Below are positions 48,203 to 63,144 of a stretch of 64,000 bases of DNA, piece by piece. Each line of letters begins with the position of its first letter. Within the stretch, counting starts at the first letter, position 1. Location: the NCBI GenBank assembly GCA_964603985.1, contig CAZRXG010000020.1, forward strand, positions 1 through 64,000, read 5' to 3'. Position numbers and translations under genes: made by a program. The notes beneath the pieces were generated by a model. The model ran no database searches. It was not told where the DNA came from and saw only the letters and a program-made list of their open reading frames with translations. The DNA comes from CAZRXG01 sp964603985. Its GTDB lineage: Bacteria > Chloroflexota > Anaerolineae > Aggregatilineales > UBA3940.

Positions 48203-49735
48203 GTGTGGGAACCCAGCGAACTCGAACGCCAACGTCTGGAGAAACTTGAGCGGATTCGCGGGCGCGGCATTAACGCCTACCCGCTGCGCGTCGAACGCTC
48301 GCACACGATTGCCGAGGCCATCGCTGCCTACGAGGCCGCCGAGGCCGCCGCGCCGGAGGGTGGGGACGTAGAGGCGATCGCGGTGGTGGTGTGCGGGCGG
48401 ATCATCGCCCACCGCCCGCAGGGGAGGGCGGCCTGGGCGCACATCGAGGACGCCACCGGGCGCGTCCAGATATGGCTGAAGCAGGACGCCATCGGGCCGG
48501 AAGCGCTGGCGCTCTTCCAGGACGACCTGGACCTGTTCGACTTCGTTGAGGTGCACGGCACCATGATGCGCACGCGGCGCGGCGAGGTGACCGTGCTGGG
48601 CGAGTCGGTCAGGCTGCTGGCCAAGGCGCTCAGCCCGCTGCCGGTGATCAAAGAACGCCACCTGGAGGATGGGACGGTCGAGCGCTACGGCGGCTTCACC
48701 GACCCGGAGGAACGTTATCGCCAGCGCTACGCCGACCTGGCCGTCAACCCGGAGGTGCGCGAAGTCTTCGTGACCCGCGCCCGCACGATAAACGCCGTCC
48801 GGAGCTTCCTCGACTCCGAGGGCTTCCTGGAGGTCGAGACGCCGATCTTGCAGCCGCTCTACGGCGGGGCGGCGGCGCGGCCCTTCACGACGCATCACAA
48901 CCAGCTCAAGCAGGACCTGTACCTGCGCATCAGCTTCGAGCTGTACCTCAAGCGCCTGCTGGTGGGCATGTACGATGCCGTCTACGAGATCGGGCGCGAC
49001 TTCCGCAACGAGGGCGTCTCACGCAAGCACAACCCGGAGTTCACCCAGATCGAGTTCTACAAGGCGTACATCGACTATCACGGGGTGATGGACCTCACCG
49101 AGCGGATGGTAGCCTTCGTCGCGCAGGAGGTGCACGGTGACACCACCATCACCTACCAGGGGCACACCGTCGACCTGGCCCCGCCCTGGGAGCGGGTCAC
49201 GCTGCGCGACGCGATCCTGGAATTCTCCGGGATCGACTACGTGCAGCACCCCGACGGGGAGTCGCTGGCGGCTGTGATGCGCGGGAAGGGCAAAAACCCC
49301 GGCCCAGACAGCACGTGGGGCAAGCTGGTCGACTCGCTGCTGGGCACGGACGTGGAGCCAAACCTGATCCAGCCGACCTTCATCCTCGACTACCCGCGCG
49401 ACATCAGCCCGCTGGCGAAGATGAAGCCGGACGACCCGACGCACGTCGAGCGCTTCGAGTTCTTCATCGCCGGGCTGGAGATGGGCAACGCCTTCACCGA
49501 GATCAACGATCCCCTCGACCAGGAGCAGCGTTTCCTGGAGATGGGGCAGTTGTACGGTGAGGACAGCGAGGAGAGCCACCCGGTTGACGAGGATTACCTG
49601 CGCGCGATGCGCTACGGTATGCCGCCCAACGGCGGTTTCGGGATGGGCGTTGACCGGCTGGTGATGCTGATGGCCGACCGGCCCAACATCCGCGAGGTGC
49701 TGCTCTACCCCCACCTGCGCAGTCGCGACGAATAA
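48203..49735 (+). CDS. lysS: Lysyl-tRNA synthetase, class II
   Basis: Charges tRNA(Lys). 510 residues: an OB-fold anticodon-binding domain at about 60-145 (VVVCGRIIAHR, IEDATGRVQIWLKQD), then the class II catalytic core. Motif 1 is near FLEVETPILQP, motif 2 is FRNEGVSRKHNPEFTQIEFY and motif 3 is GFGMGVDRLVMLM. Start GTG 48203 with only a weak GGGA upstream; the greA transcript may continue into it. Terminator at 49735-49777. Confidence 0.96.
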   Translation: MWEPSELERQRLEKLERIRGRGINAYPLRVERSHTIAEAIAAYEAAEAAAPEGGDVEAIAVVVCGRIIAHRPQGRAAWAHIEDATGRVQIWLKQDAIGPEALALFQDDLDLFDFVEVHGTMMRTRRGEVTVLGESVRLLAKALSPLPVIKERHLEDGTVERYGGFTDPEERYRQRYADLAVNPEVREVFVTRARTINAVRSFLDSEGFLEVETPILQPLYGGAAARPFTTHHNQLKQDLYLRISFELYLKRLLVGMYDAVYEIGRDFRNEGVSRKHNPEFTQIEFYKAYIDYHGVMDLTERMVAFVAQEVHGDTTITYQGHTVDLAPPWERVTLRDAILEFSGIDYVQHPDGESLAAVMRGKGKNPGPDSTWGKLVDSLLGTDVEPNLIQPTFILDYPRDISPLAKMKPDDPTHVERFEFFIAGLEMGNAFTEINDPLDQEQRFLEMGQLYGEDSEESHPVDEDYLRAMRYGMPPNGGFGMGVDRLVMLMADRPNIREVLLYPHLRSRDE

Positions 49736-49777
49736 CCACCGCGCGAGCTGGCGGCGCGTCGGTGGTCGTGCCTTTTT
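49735..49777 (+). terminator. Terminator of lysS
   Basis: ACCACCG (49735-49741) pairs with CGGTGGT (49760-49766), with CGCG/CGCG inside, followed by five T at 49773-49777. Confidence 0.75.
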
Positions 49778-49795
49778 CCCGTTCCTTACCCTGAA

Positions 49796-49832
49796 AACAA
49801 AAACTCTGGCCGTTCTACCGAACAGACAGAGT
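49796..49832 (-). terminator. Terminator of the DedA gene
   Basis: ACTCTG (49803-49808) pairs with CAGAGT (49827-49832), with GTTC/GAAC inside. The A-rich stretch at 49796-49803 gives a T run on the minus strand. Confidence 0.65.
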
Positions 49833-49864
49833 CAGAGCAGCCAACCTTATCGGGGGACGGAGAC

Positions 49865-50551
49865 TCACTCGGCGCTGGCCGTCTCGGCAGCCTCGACGGC
49901 CCCTTCCTTCGCCTCGTGTTTTGCCATGCCGTGTGTGACGTGGCGATACACGTAGTAGGCGAAACCGGCCAGCAGCGCGATGGCAATCGGGATGTCGAAG
50001 GGGCGCATGATGGCGCGCAGCTTCTCCCAGTTGACGCCCAGAAAGTACCCGCCCAGGGCCAGCGCCCCACACCAGATGAAGGAGCCGACGAAGGACAACA
50101 GCGCGAAGCTCCAGAAGCGGATGCGGGTCACACCGGCGGGGAAGGAGATGAACGTGCGGACGATGGGCAGCAGGCGCGAGAGGAGAGCCGTCCAGTCACC
50201 CCAGCGAGCAAACCACCGGTCGGCCCGCGCGAGGTCGTCGGGGTGGATCATGATGTACCGCCCGTATTTCTCAACCAGGGGGCGACCGCCGTAGTAGCCC
50301 AGTGCGTAGTTGAGGACGCTGCCGATGGTGCAGCCCACACTGCCCCACAGGCCGCCCAACAGCACCGCCTGGAGCCAGGTTCCGCCCTGATCCTCCACCA
50401 GCAGCCAGCCAGCCAAAGGCATCGTGACCTCTGAGGGGATGGGGATGTTAGCACTTTCCAACGTCATGATGACAACCACGCCGATCCAGTCAATGGTCTG
50501 GAACAGGTTGGATAGAAACTCGACGATCGCTTGTTCCCATGCGTGTGGCAT
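49865..50551 (-). CDS. DedA/SNARE-associated family membrane protein
   Basis: 228 residues, five to six hydrophobic segments. The family signatures are clear: LESANIPIPSEVTMPLAGWL and LSRLLPIVRTFISFPAGVTR with the essential Glu and Arg residues. DedA proteins are linked to lipid-carrier or phospholipid flipping and to proton-motive-force maintenance. ATG 50551 lies 11 bases after AGGAGG; an overlapping GTG at 50563 is the other option. Own terminator downstream. Confidence 0.9.
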   Translation of the reverse strand: MPHAWEQAIVEFLSNLFQTIDWIGVVVIMTLESANIPIPSEVTMPLAGWLLVEDQGGTWLQAVLLGGLWGSVGCTIGSVLNYALGYYGGRPLVEKYGRYIMIHPDDLARADRWFARWGDWTALLSRLLPIVRTFISFPAGVTRIRFWSFALLSFVGSFIWCGALALGGYFLGVNWEKLRAIMRPFDIPIAIALLAGFAYYVYRHVTHGMAKHEAKEGAVEAAETASAE

Positions 50552-50672
50552 TGCCGCCTCCACCTCCTAATAAAAGTGAGCGCCGGGCGTTGATCGACCC
50601 GTGCGCTTTAGCACGCCGCCGAGTATAACAAACCGGTGTGGGGGCGGCAAGGTGTGGCGAGATCGGCGGGGG

Positions 50673-51767
50673 CTAATCCTCGTCTGTCTGCTTGCTGGAG
50701 AACGTAGGGTTGCCGGGATCGGCGTAGAGCGACATGTCCCAATCTTGTTCCGGGCTGGGTGGGCGACGGTAGAGCCGCGAGATGGTCGAGAAGCGGTCGG
50801 GCTTGAGCGGCTCCTTGTTGATGGGGTTGCCGCCGACCGGGCTGGGCCTGGACAGGAGAGGCTGGTAGACGCGAGCGCGCCCCTCGCCGTCCCAGTGGGA
50901 GAGAATGACGCTGGCGAACAGGAAGAGTACCCCCGCCCACTGCTGGGAGGTCATGCGCTCTTGCAGCCAAGTGAAGGCAACGAGCAGCGTCACGGCTATC
51001 TCGGCCATGTTGAGCAGGGCTGTTTGCAGGCTGCCCAATTCGCGCACCCCGGTGAAGAGCGTCACGCGGGACAGCGCGGTGACCAGCAGCAGCCCCAGGA
51101 TGAACAGCCACCCCTGAGACAGGACGGGCTTCCAGGGGAGGGCATAGACGTGGCCGTAGGCCAGACGCGTGATCAGCACCGTGATGCCCATCCAGGTGAG
51201 CGCGTAGAGCGTCATCGTCGGGGCGGGCATCTCGAACATCACGCGCTGGCTCAAGACGACGTGCAGCGCGTACAGGAATGCGCTGCCGAGCATCAGCCCG
51301 ACCCCCCACCAGTGCACGTCCCCGTGCTGTCCGTCAGCCGTCAGCAGGTAGACGGCCACCAGCGCCAGGCTGGCACGTACCAGGCTCAGCCTGGAGATGT
51401 GGTGCCCGTAGATGCGTGTCAGCAGCATGACGAAGATGACGTACAGCATGTTGAGCAGTTGGGCCAGCGAGGCGTCGTCCAGCAGGAGCAGGCCGTTGTA
51501 GTACAGCAGCGAGCCGAATCCGTTGACGACTCCAACGGCCAGCGTGCCGATCAGACCGGCGGTGAAGATGTAGATATAGCGGCGGAAGAACAGCCCGTAG
51601 ACGATCCACAGGAGCAATGCCGCCAGGCAGGTTCGCAGCGCGGCCAGCGTATAGGGGTCAAAGCCGGAACGGATGGCCAGCTTCCCGAAGACGGGTGCCA
51701 TCCCCATAAATACTGGCGTCAGCAGGGCGGCGATTTTTCCGGTGTTGCGTTGATTGCCCTGACCCAA
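50673..51767 (-). CDS. EamA/DMT-family transporter with long C-terminal tail
   Basis: Ten hydrophobic segments in the first 290 residues as two EamA halves (VFGKLAIRSGFDPYTLAALR and AEIAVTLLVAFTWLQERMTS are typical). A 70-residue polar tail follows that is not part of the family and is rich in Pro, Ser and charged residues. Start is TTG 51767 with GAGAGGA seven bases upstream; the first internal ATG would cut into the first membrane segment. Substrate unknown. A separate family branch from the EamA protein at 20968. Confidence 0.86.
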   Translation of the reverse strand: MGQGNQRNTGKIAALLTPVFMGMAPVFGKLAIRSGFDPYTLAALRTCLAALLLWIVYGLFFRRYIYIFTAGLIGTLAVGVVNGFGSLLYYNGLLLLDDASLAQLLNMLYVIFVMLLTRIYGHHISRLSLVRASLALVAVYLLTADGQHGDVHWWGVGLMLGSAFLYALHVVLSQRVMFEMPAPTMTLYALTWMGITVLITRLAYGHVYALPWKPVLSQGWLFILGLLLVTALSRVTLFTGVRELGSLQTALLNMAEIAVTLLVAFTWLQERMTSQQWAGVLFLFASVILSHWDGEGRARVYQPLLSRPSPVGGNPINKEPLKPDRFSTISRLYRRPPSPEQDWDMSLYADPGNPTFSSKQTDED

Positions 51768-51850
51768 GTTTTATCCTCTCGCATTCACGTGACCTGCTTG
51801 TGGGGCACCCGCCGCCCTCCCGGCTGCGGGGCCCCCGCGCAGGGTCGTTT

Positions 51851-53518
51851 TCAGCCCAACTTCTCGTCGATCAGATCCTGCAATATGTTGTCGTCGATCA
51901 GCGATCCCTTCTGGAGAAGCGTATGCACCTGGTCGGACAGGCGCGCGCGCTCCTCGCTGGTCAGGTCTTTGGCCGTCACGACGACGACCGGCACGTCGCG
52001 AAACTGCACATCGGCCTTAAGGCGATCCAGCACGCCGAAGCCGTCCACGCCGGGCATCATCAGGTCGAGCACGATCAGGTCGGGATGGATCTGCTGCAAC
52101 ATCTCGATGCCCTCCTGCCCGTTGGGTGCCTGGAAGACTTCCGGCACGCCGTGCGCCTTGAGGATGCGGGCCATCAGCCGTGAGGCCCCCGGATCGTCCT
52201 CGATCACCAGCACCTTGCCGATGCGGGCGTCGACCGTCTCCAGCGCCGTGAGCAGGCCCTCGTGCGGGATCTCGGAGCGGGCGGCGGGGCGTATGTCAAC
52301 GTCGCGGCCCAGGTCGCTGCCCAGCGCGTGCTTCTCGACCGGGAAGGTGTGCCCGGAGCAGTTCACGACGACGATCTCGTCGGGGTCGATATACTTGTTG
52401 CGCACCAGCTTGAACAGCCCGGCGAAGGCGAGCGCGGTGGCCGGCTCGACCGAGAGGCCATCAAGCTGGGCGACGGTCTTCAGGGCGCGGTAGGCTTCTT
52501 CGTCGCTGGCGGACTCGAAGGCCCCCCCGTACTCCAGCACATCCTCACGCAGCAGCTTGTAGGCGACGCCGGGTACGTCGGTGGCGACGGTGGCGATGCG
52601 CGTCTGGGGGCGCAGGATCGGTGCCGCATCTTCTTCACCGGCCAGGAAAGCGCGCACCATCGGGTCGCAGCCGGAAGCCTGGATGTTGCCCAGCTTGGGC
52701 ACCCCCTCCGACAGCCCAAACTCCTCCATCTCGCGGAAGGCTTTCATCACGCCGACCGGCCCCAGCCCGCCGCTCACAGCCTGGATGTACCAGTCCGGCG
52801 TGCGCCAGGGCCTGCCGTTGGCCGAAGGCCCGTAGATGTGGCCCAGCCGCTGGGCGATCTCGAAGGCGAAGGTTTTCATGCTCTCTTTGGCGGCGATGCT
52901 CTTGATGCCGCGATCCAGGAACAGGCCTTTGCTCTCGGAGAAACGGGCGGCCACCTGCTTGGCCTGGTCGTAGGTGCCGGTGACTTTGACCAGCTCGGTG
53001 CCGTAGAGCGTCACCTCGCGCATCTTCTCAGGCGGGACGCTGCTGATGATGAAGGCCCACAGCTTGATCCCGGCGCGGGCGGCGTAGGCCGAGTAGGCGA
53101 TGGCGACGTTGCCGGTGCTGGCGACGACGGCCTCCTTGATGCCCAACTCGCGCATGGTGGAGATCGCCAGCGACGCCTGGCGGTCTTTGAACGAGCCGGT
53201 CGGCCCCTGGCGCTCGTCCTTGATGTACAGGTGCTTCAACCCCAGCATCGCCGCCAGGCTCTCGGAGCGGATGAGGGGGGTGAGGCCCTCTCCCATGCTG
53301 ACGATGTTGGCGTCGTCGTGCAGGGGAAGCAGCTCGCGGTAGCGCCACATGGATTTGGGCCGATCTTCGAGCGCCTCCGGCCAGGGAAGCGGTTCATTGG
53401 GTTTGTACTTGGCGTCCAGGTAGGCGCTCCCGCACTTGGGGCAGGCGACCAGGGGACGGGCGTAGTCTTCTGTATACTGGCAGTTCGGGCAGTAGATCTT
53501 GATCTGAACCTGATCCAT
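51851..53518 (-). CDS. Threonine synthase-like PLP enzyme fused to a response-regulator receiver
   Basis: 555 residues in two parts. Residues 1-430 are a fold-type II PLP enzyme of the threonine synthase kind. It has a zinc-ribbon start (Cys10, Cys13, Cys26, Cys29), MGEGLTPLIRS, PLP Lys111 in PTGSFKDRQ, STGNVAIAYSAYAARAG and SGGLGPVGVMKAF. Residues 434-550 are a receiver domain with acidic pair VIEDD (440-442), phospho-acceptor Asp485 in IVLDLMMPGVDG, and Lys517 in VVVVTAKDL. No stop or frameshift separates the parts, and the codon style is the same. It lies 114 bases downstream of a hybrid histidine kinase on the same strand. Cystathionine- or diaminopropionate-type chemistry cannot be fully excluded for the enzyme half. 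Confidence 0.9.
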   Translation of the reverse strand: MDQVQIKIYCPNCQYTEDYARPLVACPKCGSAYLDAKYKPNEPLPWPEALEDRPKSMWRYRELLPLHDDANIVSMGEGLTPLIRSESLAAMLGLKHLYIKDERQGPTGSFKDRQASLAISTMRELGIKEAVVASTGNVAIAYSAYAARAGIKLWAFIISSVPPEKMREVTLYGTELVKVTGTYDQAKQVAARFSESKGLFLDRGIKSIAAKESMKTFAFEIAQRLGHIYGPSANGRPWRTPDWYIQAVSGGLGPVGVMKAFREMEEFGLSEGVPKLGNIQASGCDPMVRAFLAGEEDAAPILRPQTRIATVATDVPGVAYKLLREDVLEYGGAFESASDEEAYRALKTVAQLDGLSVEPATALAFAGLFKLVRNKYIDPDEIVVVNCSGHTFPVEKHALGSDLGRDVDIRPAARSEIPHEGLLTALETVDARIGKVLVIEDDPGASRLMARILKAHGVPEVFQAPNGQEGIEMLQQIHPDLIVLDLMMPGVDGFGVLDRLKADVQFRDVPVVVVTAKDLTSEERARLSDQVHTLLQKGSLIDDNILQDLIDEKLG

Positions 53519-53632
53519 AAAGCTTGCTCACATGACTGTAATGGACAAAGTAAGGAGGTGCGGGATTTGTCCTGCTTGTGAGGACCGCACCCCCTCTGGC
53601 AGTCACAACGGCAGTGACACCAGGTGATCCTG

Positions 53633-59201
<5,569 letters not shown>

Positions 59202-59209
<8 letters not shown>

Positions 59210-61397
59210 GGCCTTCACCCTTAAGCTCTTGCCGCAGTTGCACGCTTGTCTGTGGGGCGTGCAACACACGGCCCAATTCCTTCACCGTCGTCTGCAAAAT
59301 ATCGCTCACGTCCGTCGACCCCACGATCTTGGCGGTGATTTCATTAATGATCTGCTCGTGTTCGGCCCGGCGCGCGGTTTGCTCAACCAGGCGCAGGTTT
59401 TCCAGTGCCAGCCCGACGCGGGCGGCGACCGTTTCCAGGAGCGCGATGTCCTCTTCGGACAGGCTGTGCAGGTCTTCCCCACCGAAGCCGAAGGCCCCGA
59501 TCACCTCACCGCGAACCTTGATCGGCACCGCCAAGCTGATTTCGCTATCGCCGCTCTTCATGGTAATCAGGCGACCACTGCGCAGGGCTTCGCCCATGGC
59601 AGAGGGCGGTTGCTCGCTGAGCGGCTCCAGGCTTTCCTCCTGGAACCGGTAGCCCAGGGGCGCGCTCTGCGCGCGCTCGCGGCCATAGGTGCGCCATGCC
59701 TCGCTGGTTGCGCGGCGTTCAATGGTGACGATGCTGGCCCGTGCCCTTTCGAGGTCGGCGTACAGGCGTGCGTTCTCCAGGGCGATGGCGAGTTGGTCGG
59801 CCATGATCTGGAAGACGGCCACGTCGTCGGCGTCGAAGGCGTTGGGGGCCACACTCTGCACGTCCAGTGCCCCGATGACCTGGTCGCCGATGCGCATAGG
59901 CAGGGCCATCTCGGAGCGGGTGTCGGGCAGCAGTTCGTTCCGCCTGTGGACCAGGCTGGCGTCCGTATCTGAGGCGATCACCGGCTCAGCACGCTCGGTC
60001 ACCTGCCCGATCACAGACTGCGATCCGACGGACAGAGAGTGCTGGCGGGCCAGCAACTCGCGCCCGGCAGTGCCGGTGCTGGCGACCAGGTTGGCGTTCT
60101 CCCTGGCGTCGTCGATCAGGAACACCTGCGCGTGGTAGAAGCCAAAGCGTCGCCGGATCAGTTCGACGACCTCGTTCATGAGATCGCGTGGCTCGCGCAC
60201 GGTGACGACCGCCCGCCCGATCTCGGCGGTGATGCTCAGGTCGCGCGTGCGCTCGGCCACGCGCTGCTCCAATCCACCGACCAATCCTTCAAGCTGGACG
60301 GCCATGGCGTTAAAGCTCAAGGCCAGTTGGCTGAACTCATCCTCGCCTGGGATGTCGGCGCGGGCCTCAAGGTCGCCCCCCTCAAACTGCCGGGCCATTC
60401 CCACCAGGCTGGTCAGGCGGCGCGCGAGGTCGCGCCCGAACAGGTAGGTCAAGAAGCTGCCTGTCACCAGCACCAACCCCAGACCCACGGCCATGACCAG
60501 GCGCGCCGTCGCCTGGATCTGGTCGAGCACTTCGAACTGCTCTCTGGTTCGTGATTCGGCGATGCTGTCCAGGCGTGAAGCCGTAGTGCGCAGGAAGCTA
60601 AGCGTCACCTGGTTGGCGTTGTTGGTTAGCTCAATCTCGTCCAGCAAGACCGCGACCGTATTTGCCTGTTGCAGGTAGTCTTCCACCATCTGGGGGATCT
60701 GGGTGTCTTGCATGCCAACGGGCGCGCGCTGGTTGTACGTATTGAGGAATGAGTCGGCCGCCTCCTGCAACGCATCAAGCTCATCCCCCCCGGTCCGAAT
60801 GAGGCTTCTCTCAAAGCTGCGCATCATGATCAGCCGGCTTTGAAGCGTTGCCTCGTAGACGCTTTCGTCGAGTGCGTCACCCTGTTGAGACAGAAGCGCC
60901 AAGGCTCCGTCGTCCGGACGGGTCAACTCCGTGACCAGGGAGAATGTTCGCTCAAAGTGGGCCTGGCTGTCGTTAACGTGCGATTTGAAAGAGCCAAGCT
61001 CGGCGGCGATGGCGGGCGTGCTCCCCGGACTGGACAGTTCGAAGAGTAGCGGTTCCAGGCGGCTGAGGTCGTCGTTGAGCAGGTCCTCGGCCAATTGGTT
61101 ATAGTCGTCGTCGATGGTAGTGGTGAGTGGATTGAAACCCGATTGGTCAAACTCGTCGACCAGACGCCCCTGGAGGCGCTGGAGGTCCTCGACCTGGAGC
61201 TGTATGTCTCGCATCAGCGTGCGCATCTCGCCGGTGGTCGTGGTCGCCGTGCTCACCTGGGTACGCACGGTGCTAAGTGCCACGAAGCCCGATAGAGCAA
61301 TCAGGCTGACCAGGAGCAACAGGAACGCAAAGAACAGCCCCGTTTTGGCCTGAATGGATAGATTTCGCCATGCCAGGCGACTTAAGTGGCGTTGCAT
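59202..61397 (-). CDS. Membrane sensor protein: HAMP plus two GAF domains, no kinase
   Basis: 731 residues. Membrane helix near 20-40, a helical extracellular part to about 310, a second helix, and HAMP (LARRLTSLVGMARQFEGGDL). GAF 1 contains FYHAQVFLIDD, SVGSQSVIGQV and NELLPDTRSEMALPM. A coiled stretch leads to a second, less typical GAF. The end, VSDILQTTVKELGRVLHA, looks like the first helix and strand of a further GAF cut short. There is no HisKA, ATPase or cyclase domain. ATG 61397 has AAGGAGGG upstream; the frame is open to 61652 but that part is a shadow of the upstream gene. It overlaps the hybrid kinase gene by eight bases. Confidence 0.88.
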
Positions 61398-61410
61398 TGC
61401 CTGACCCTCC

Positions 61411-63144
61411 TTACGCCTCGCTCTCCGACCCGTCGTCGTATTCGTCCTCTGCTTTGGGGCTGATTTGCACGATCCCGCGCGATGCGCCCAACACGGTGCT
61501 GAGCTCGGACAGAGCGGTTTGCAGCACCTCTTCAATCGTCTCGGCGGCCTGCACTTCCTGGCCGACGCGGCTGACGAACTGCTCGCGTTCGGCGACCAGC
61601 GTTGCTTGCTCAAACAGGCGCGCGTTCTCGACGGCCAGCGATAGGCGGTCAACCAGCACCTCGATCAGCTCGATCTCGTCGTCCGTCCAGGGACGGTCAC
61701 CGCCTCGTTCGATCTCCAGGACGCCGATCACCTCACCGCGCACCTGCAGGGGCACGGCGGCGATGTGGGTCTGCTGATCGTGCCTGATCACGACGGTGCG
61801 TTCGCCCTGGTACGCCTGCCGCATCGGTGCCGTCCAACTGGTATCGCGCCGGATGCCCACATCGTGGAGCGTGTAGCCCAGCGTGCCACGCACGCGGCGG
61901 GCGTGCAGGTAGTCGTACCAGCCCTCGCGGATCAGCCGCCGGTTCAACTCCTCGATCTCGCGCAGGCTGCGCTGAGCCTCTTCAAACAGGCGCTGGTTTT
62001 CGTCTGCGCGGGCCTGCAGTTCGCCGACCAGGCGAGTTTTCTCGATGGCCGTTGCAAGCTGGTTGGCCATAAGCTGGAGCGAGCGGATGTCTTCCGGCTG
62101 GAAAGCGTTGTAAGCCGTGCTCTGCACGTCGAGGGTACCGATCACCTCCCCCCCGATGAGCAGGGGCAGGGCCAACTCGGCACGCGTGTCGGGGAGAAGC
62201 TCGTTGGGGCGGTGCATGGGGTTGTTCCGCACGTCGTTGACGACAATTGCCTCGCCCCGGTAGGTGCACATCCCGACCACCGAGCGCGACCCGATGGGCA
62301 GGGCGTGCCCGCGCGCCAGCAGAGCCTCGCCCGCGCGGCCTGTGCTGGCTTCCAGGCGTGCCATACCGCGCCGCTTGCCCAGGCGGGCCGCGCGAAGATC
62401 CGATTCGACCATGAACACCTGCGCGTGGTAGAAGCCAAACGCCTCGCGGATACGCTCCACGACGGTGTTCAACAGCGCGCCCACGTCGGGCGCGGCAGAC
62501 GCCGTTTCGCTGATCACCGCCGCGGCCTCAAGCTGGCGCGCGCTGCGCAGGGCATTCTCTGCCCAGCGGTACAGGCTGTTGGTCGACAGCCACGCGAAGA
62601 GCGCCAGCACCCCCAGCAGGAACGCGGTGACGATGGCGGACGTGCTCAGGTAGGTGAGGGTGGAGGAGGCTTGCAGGTATTCGGTGATGGAAATAATGCC
62701 GACACAAACGATTGCGGTGGCTGCCGTGATGAACGCCCAGGCCGGACTGAGCAGCAGAGCGGCGCTCACAATCGGGACGGCGAAACCGAGCACGAGCATC
62801 TCGGACGCGACAATGCCGTGCAGCGCACTCAGCAGCGTGGGCACCACCAGAGCCATGAGGATGAAGCCGTAGCTTGCCAGGCGGAGCCTGCCCTGCCTCA
62901 CCAGGAAGTACAGCCCTACGTACACCGCCGACATGATGATGTCGGGGGTGATGAGACGCCGGGAGACGGCTGTCGGGAAGATGAGCATCAGACCCAGCGT
63001 GCCACCCAGGCCCAGCACGCCGAAGATCAGGCACATCGGCAGCAAAGCGGCTGCACGTTGCCGGTCCAGCGGGTCGGTATACAAATCGCCAACGGCGAAG
63101 AAAGTGGTGAAGATCCGCGTGAGCGGCGGAATGCTACTTATCAT
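61411..63144 (-). CDS. Membrane sensor protein: multi-helix N-terminus plus two GAF domains, no kinase
   Basis: 577 residues. About five to six hydrophobic segments at 30-205 replace the Cache/HAMP input of its neighbours. GAF 1 has FGFYHAQVFMVESD, PIGSRSVVGMC and NELLPDTRAELALPL; a linker of about 60 residues leads to a second GAF (VPLQVRGEVIGVLEIERG). The last stretch, IEEVLQTALSELSTVLGA, again resembles a cut-short GAF start, then an acidic tail. No output domain. ATG 63144 overlaps the upstream gene by 11 bases, and the next gene starts 13 bases after its stop. Confidence 0.88.
   Translation of the reverse strand: MISSIPPLTRIFTTFFAVGDLYTDPLDRQRAAALLPMCLIFGVLGLGGTLGLMLIFPTAVSRRLITPDIIMSAVYVGLYFLVRQGRLRLASYGFILMALVVPTLLSALHGIVASEMLVLGFAVPIVSAALLLSPAWAFITAATAIVCVGIISITEYLQASSTLTYLSTSAIVTAFLLGVLALFAWLSTNSLYRWAENALRSARQLEAAAVISETASAAPDVGALLNTVVERIREAFGFYHAQVFMVESDLRAARLGKRRGMARLEASTGRAGEALLARGHALPIGSRSVVGMCTYRGEAIVVNDVRNNPMHRPNELLPDTRAELALPLLIGGEVIGTLDVQSTAYNAFQPEDIRSLQLMANQLATAIEKTRLVGELQARADENQRLFEEAQRSLREIEELNRRLIREGWYDYLHARRVRGTLGYTLHDVGIRRDTSWTAPMRQAYQGERTVVIRHDQQTHIAAVPLQVRGEVIGVLEIERGGDRPWTDDEIELIEVLVDRLSLAVENARLFEQATLVAEREQFVSRVGQEVQAAETIEEVLQTALSELSTVLGASRGIVQISPKAEDEYDDGSESEA

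Noticed and set aside
50601..52493. 630-codon open frame on the plus strand
   Set aside because: Antisense to the EamA transporter and the end of the threonine synthase-receiver fusion, both of which have full motif support.
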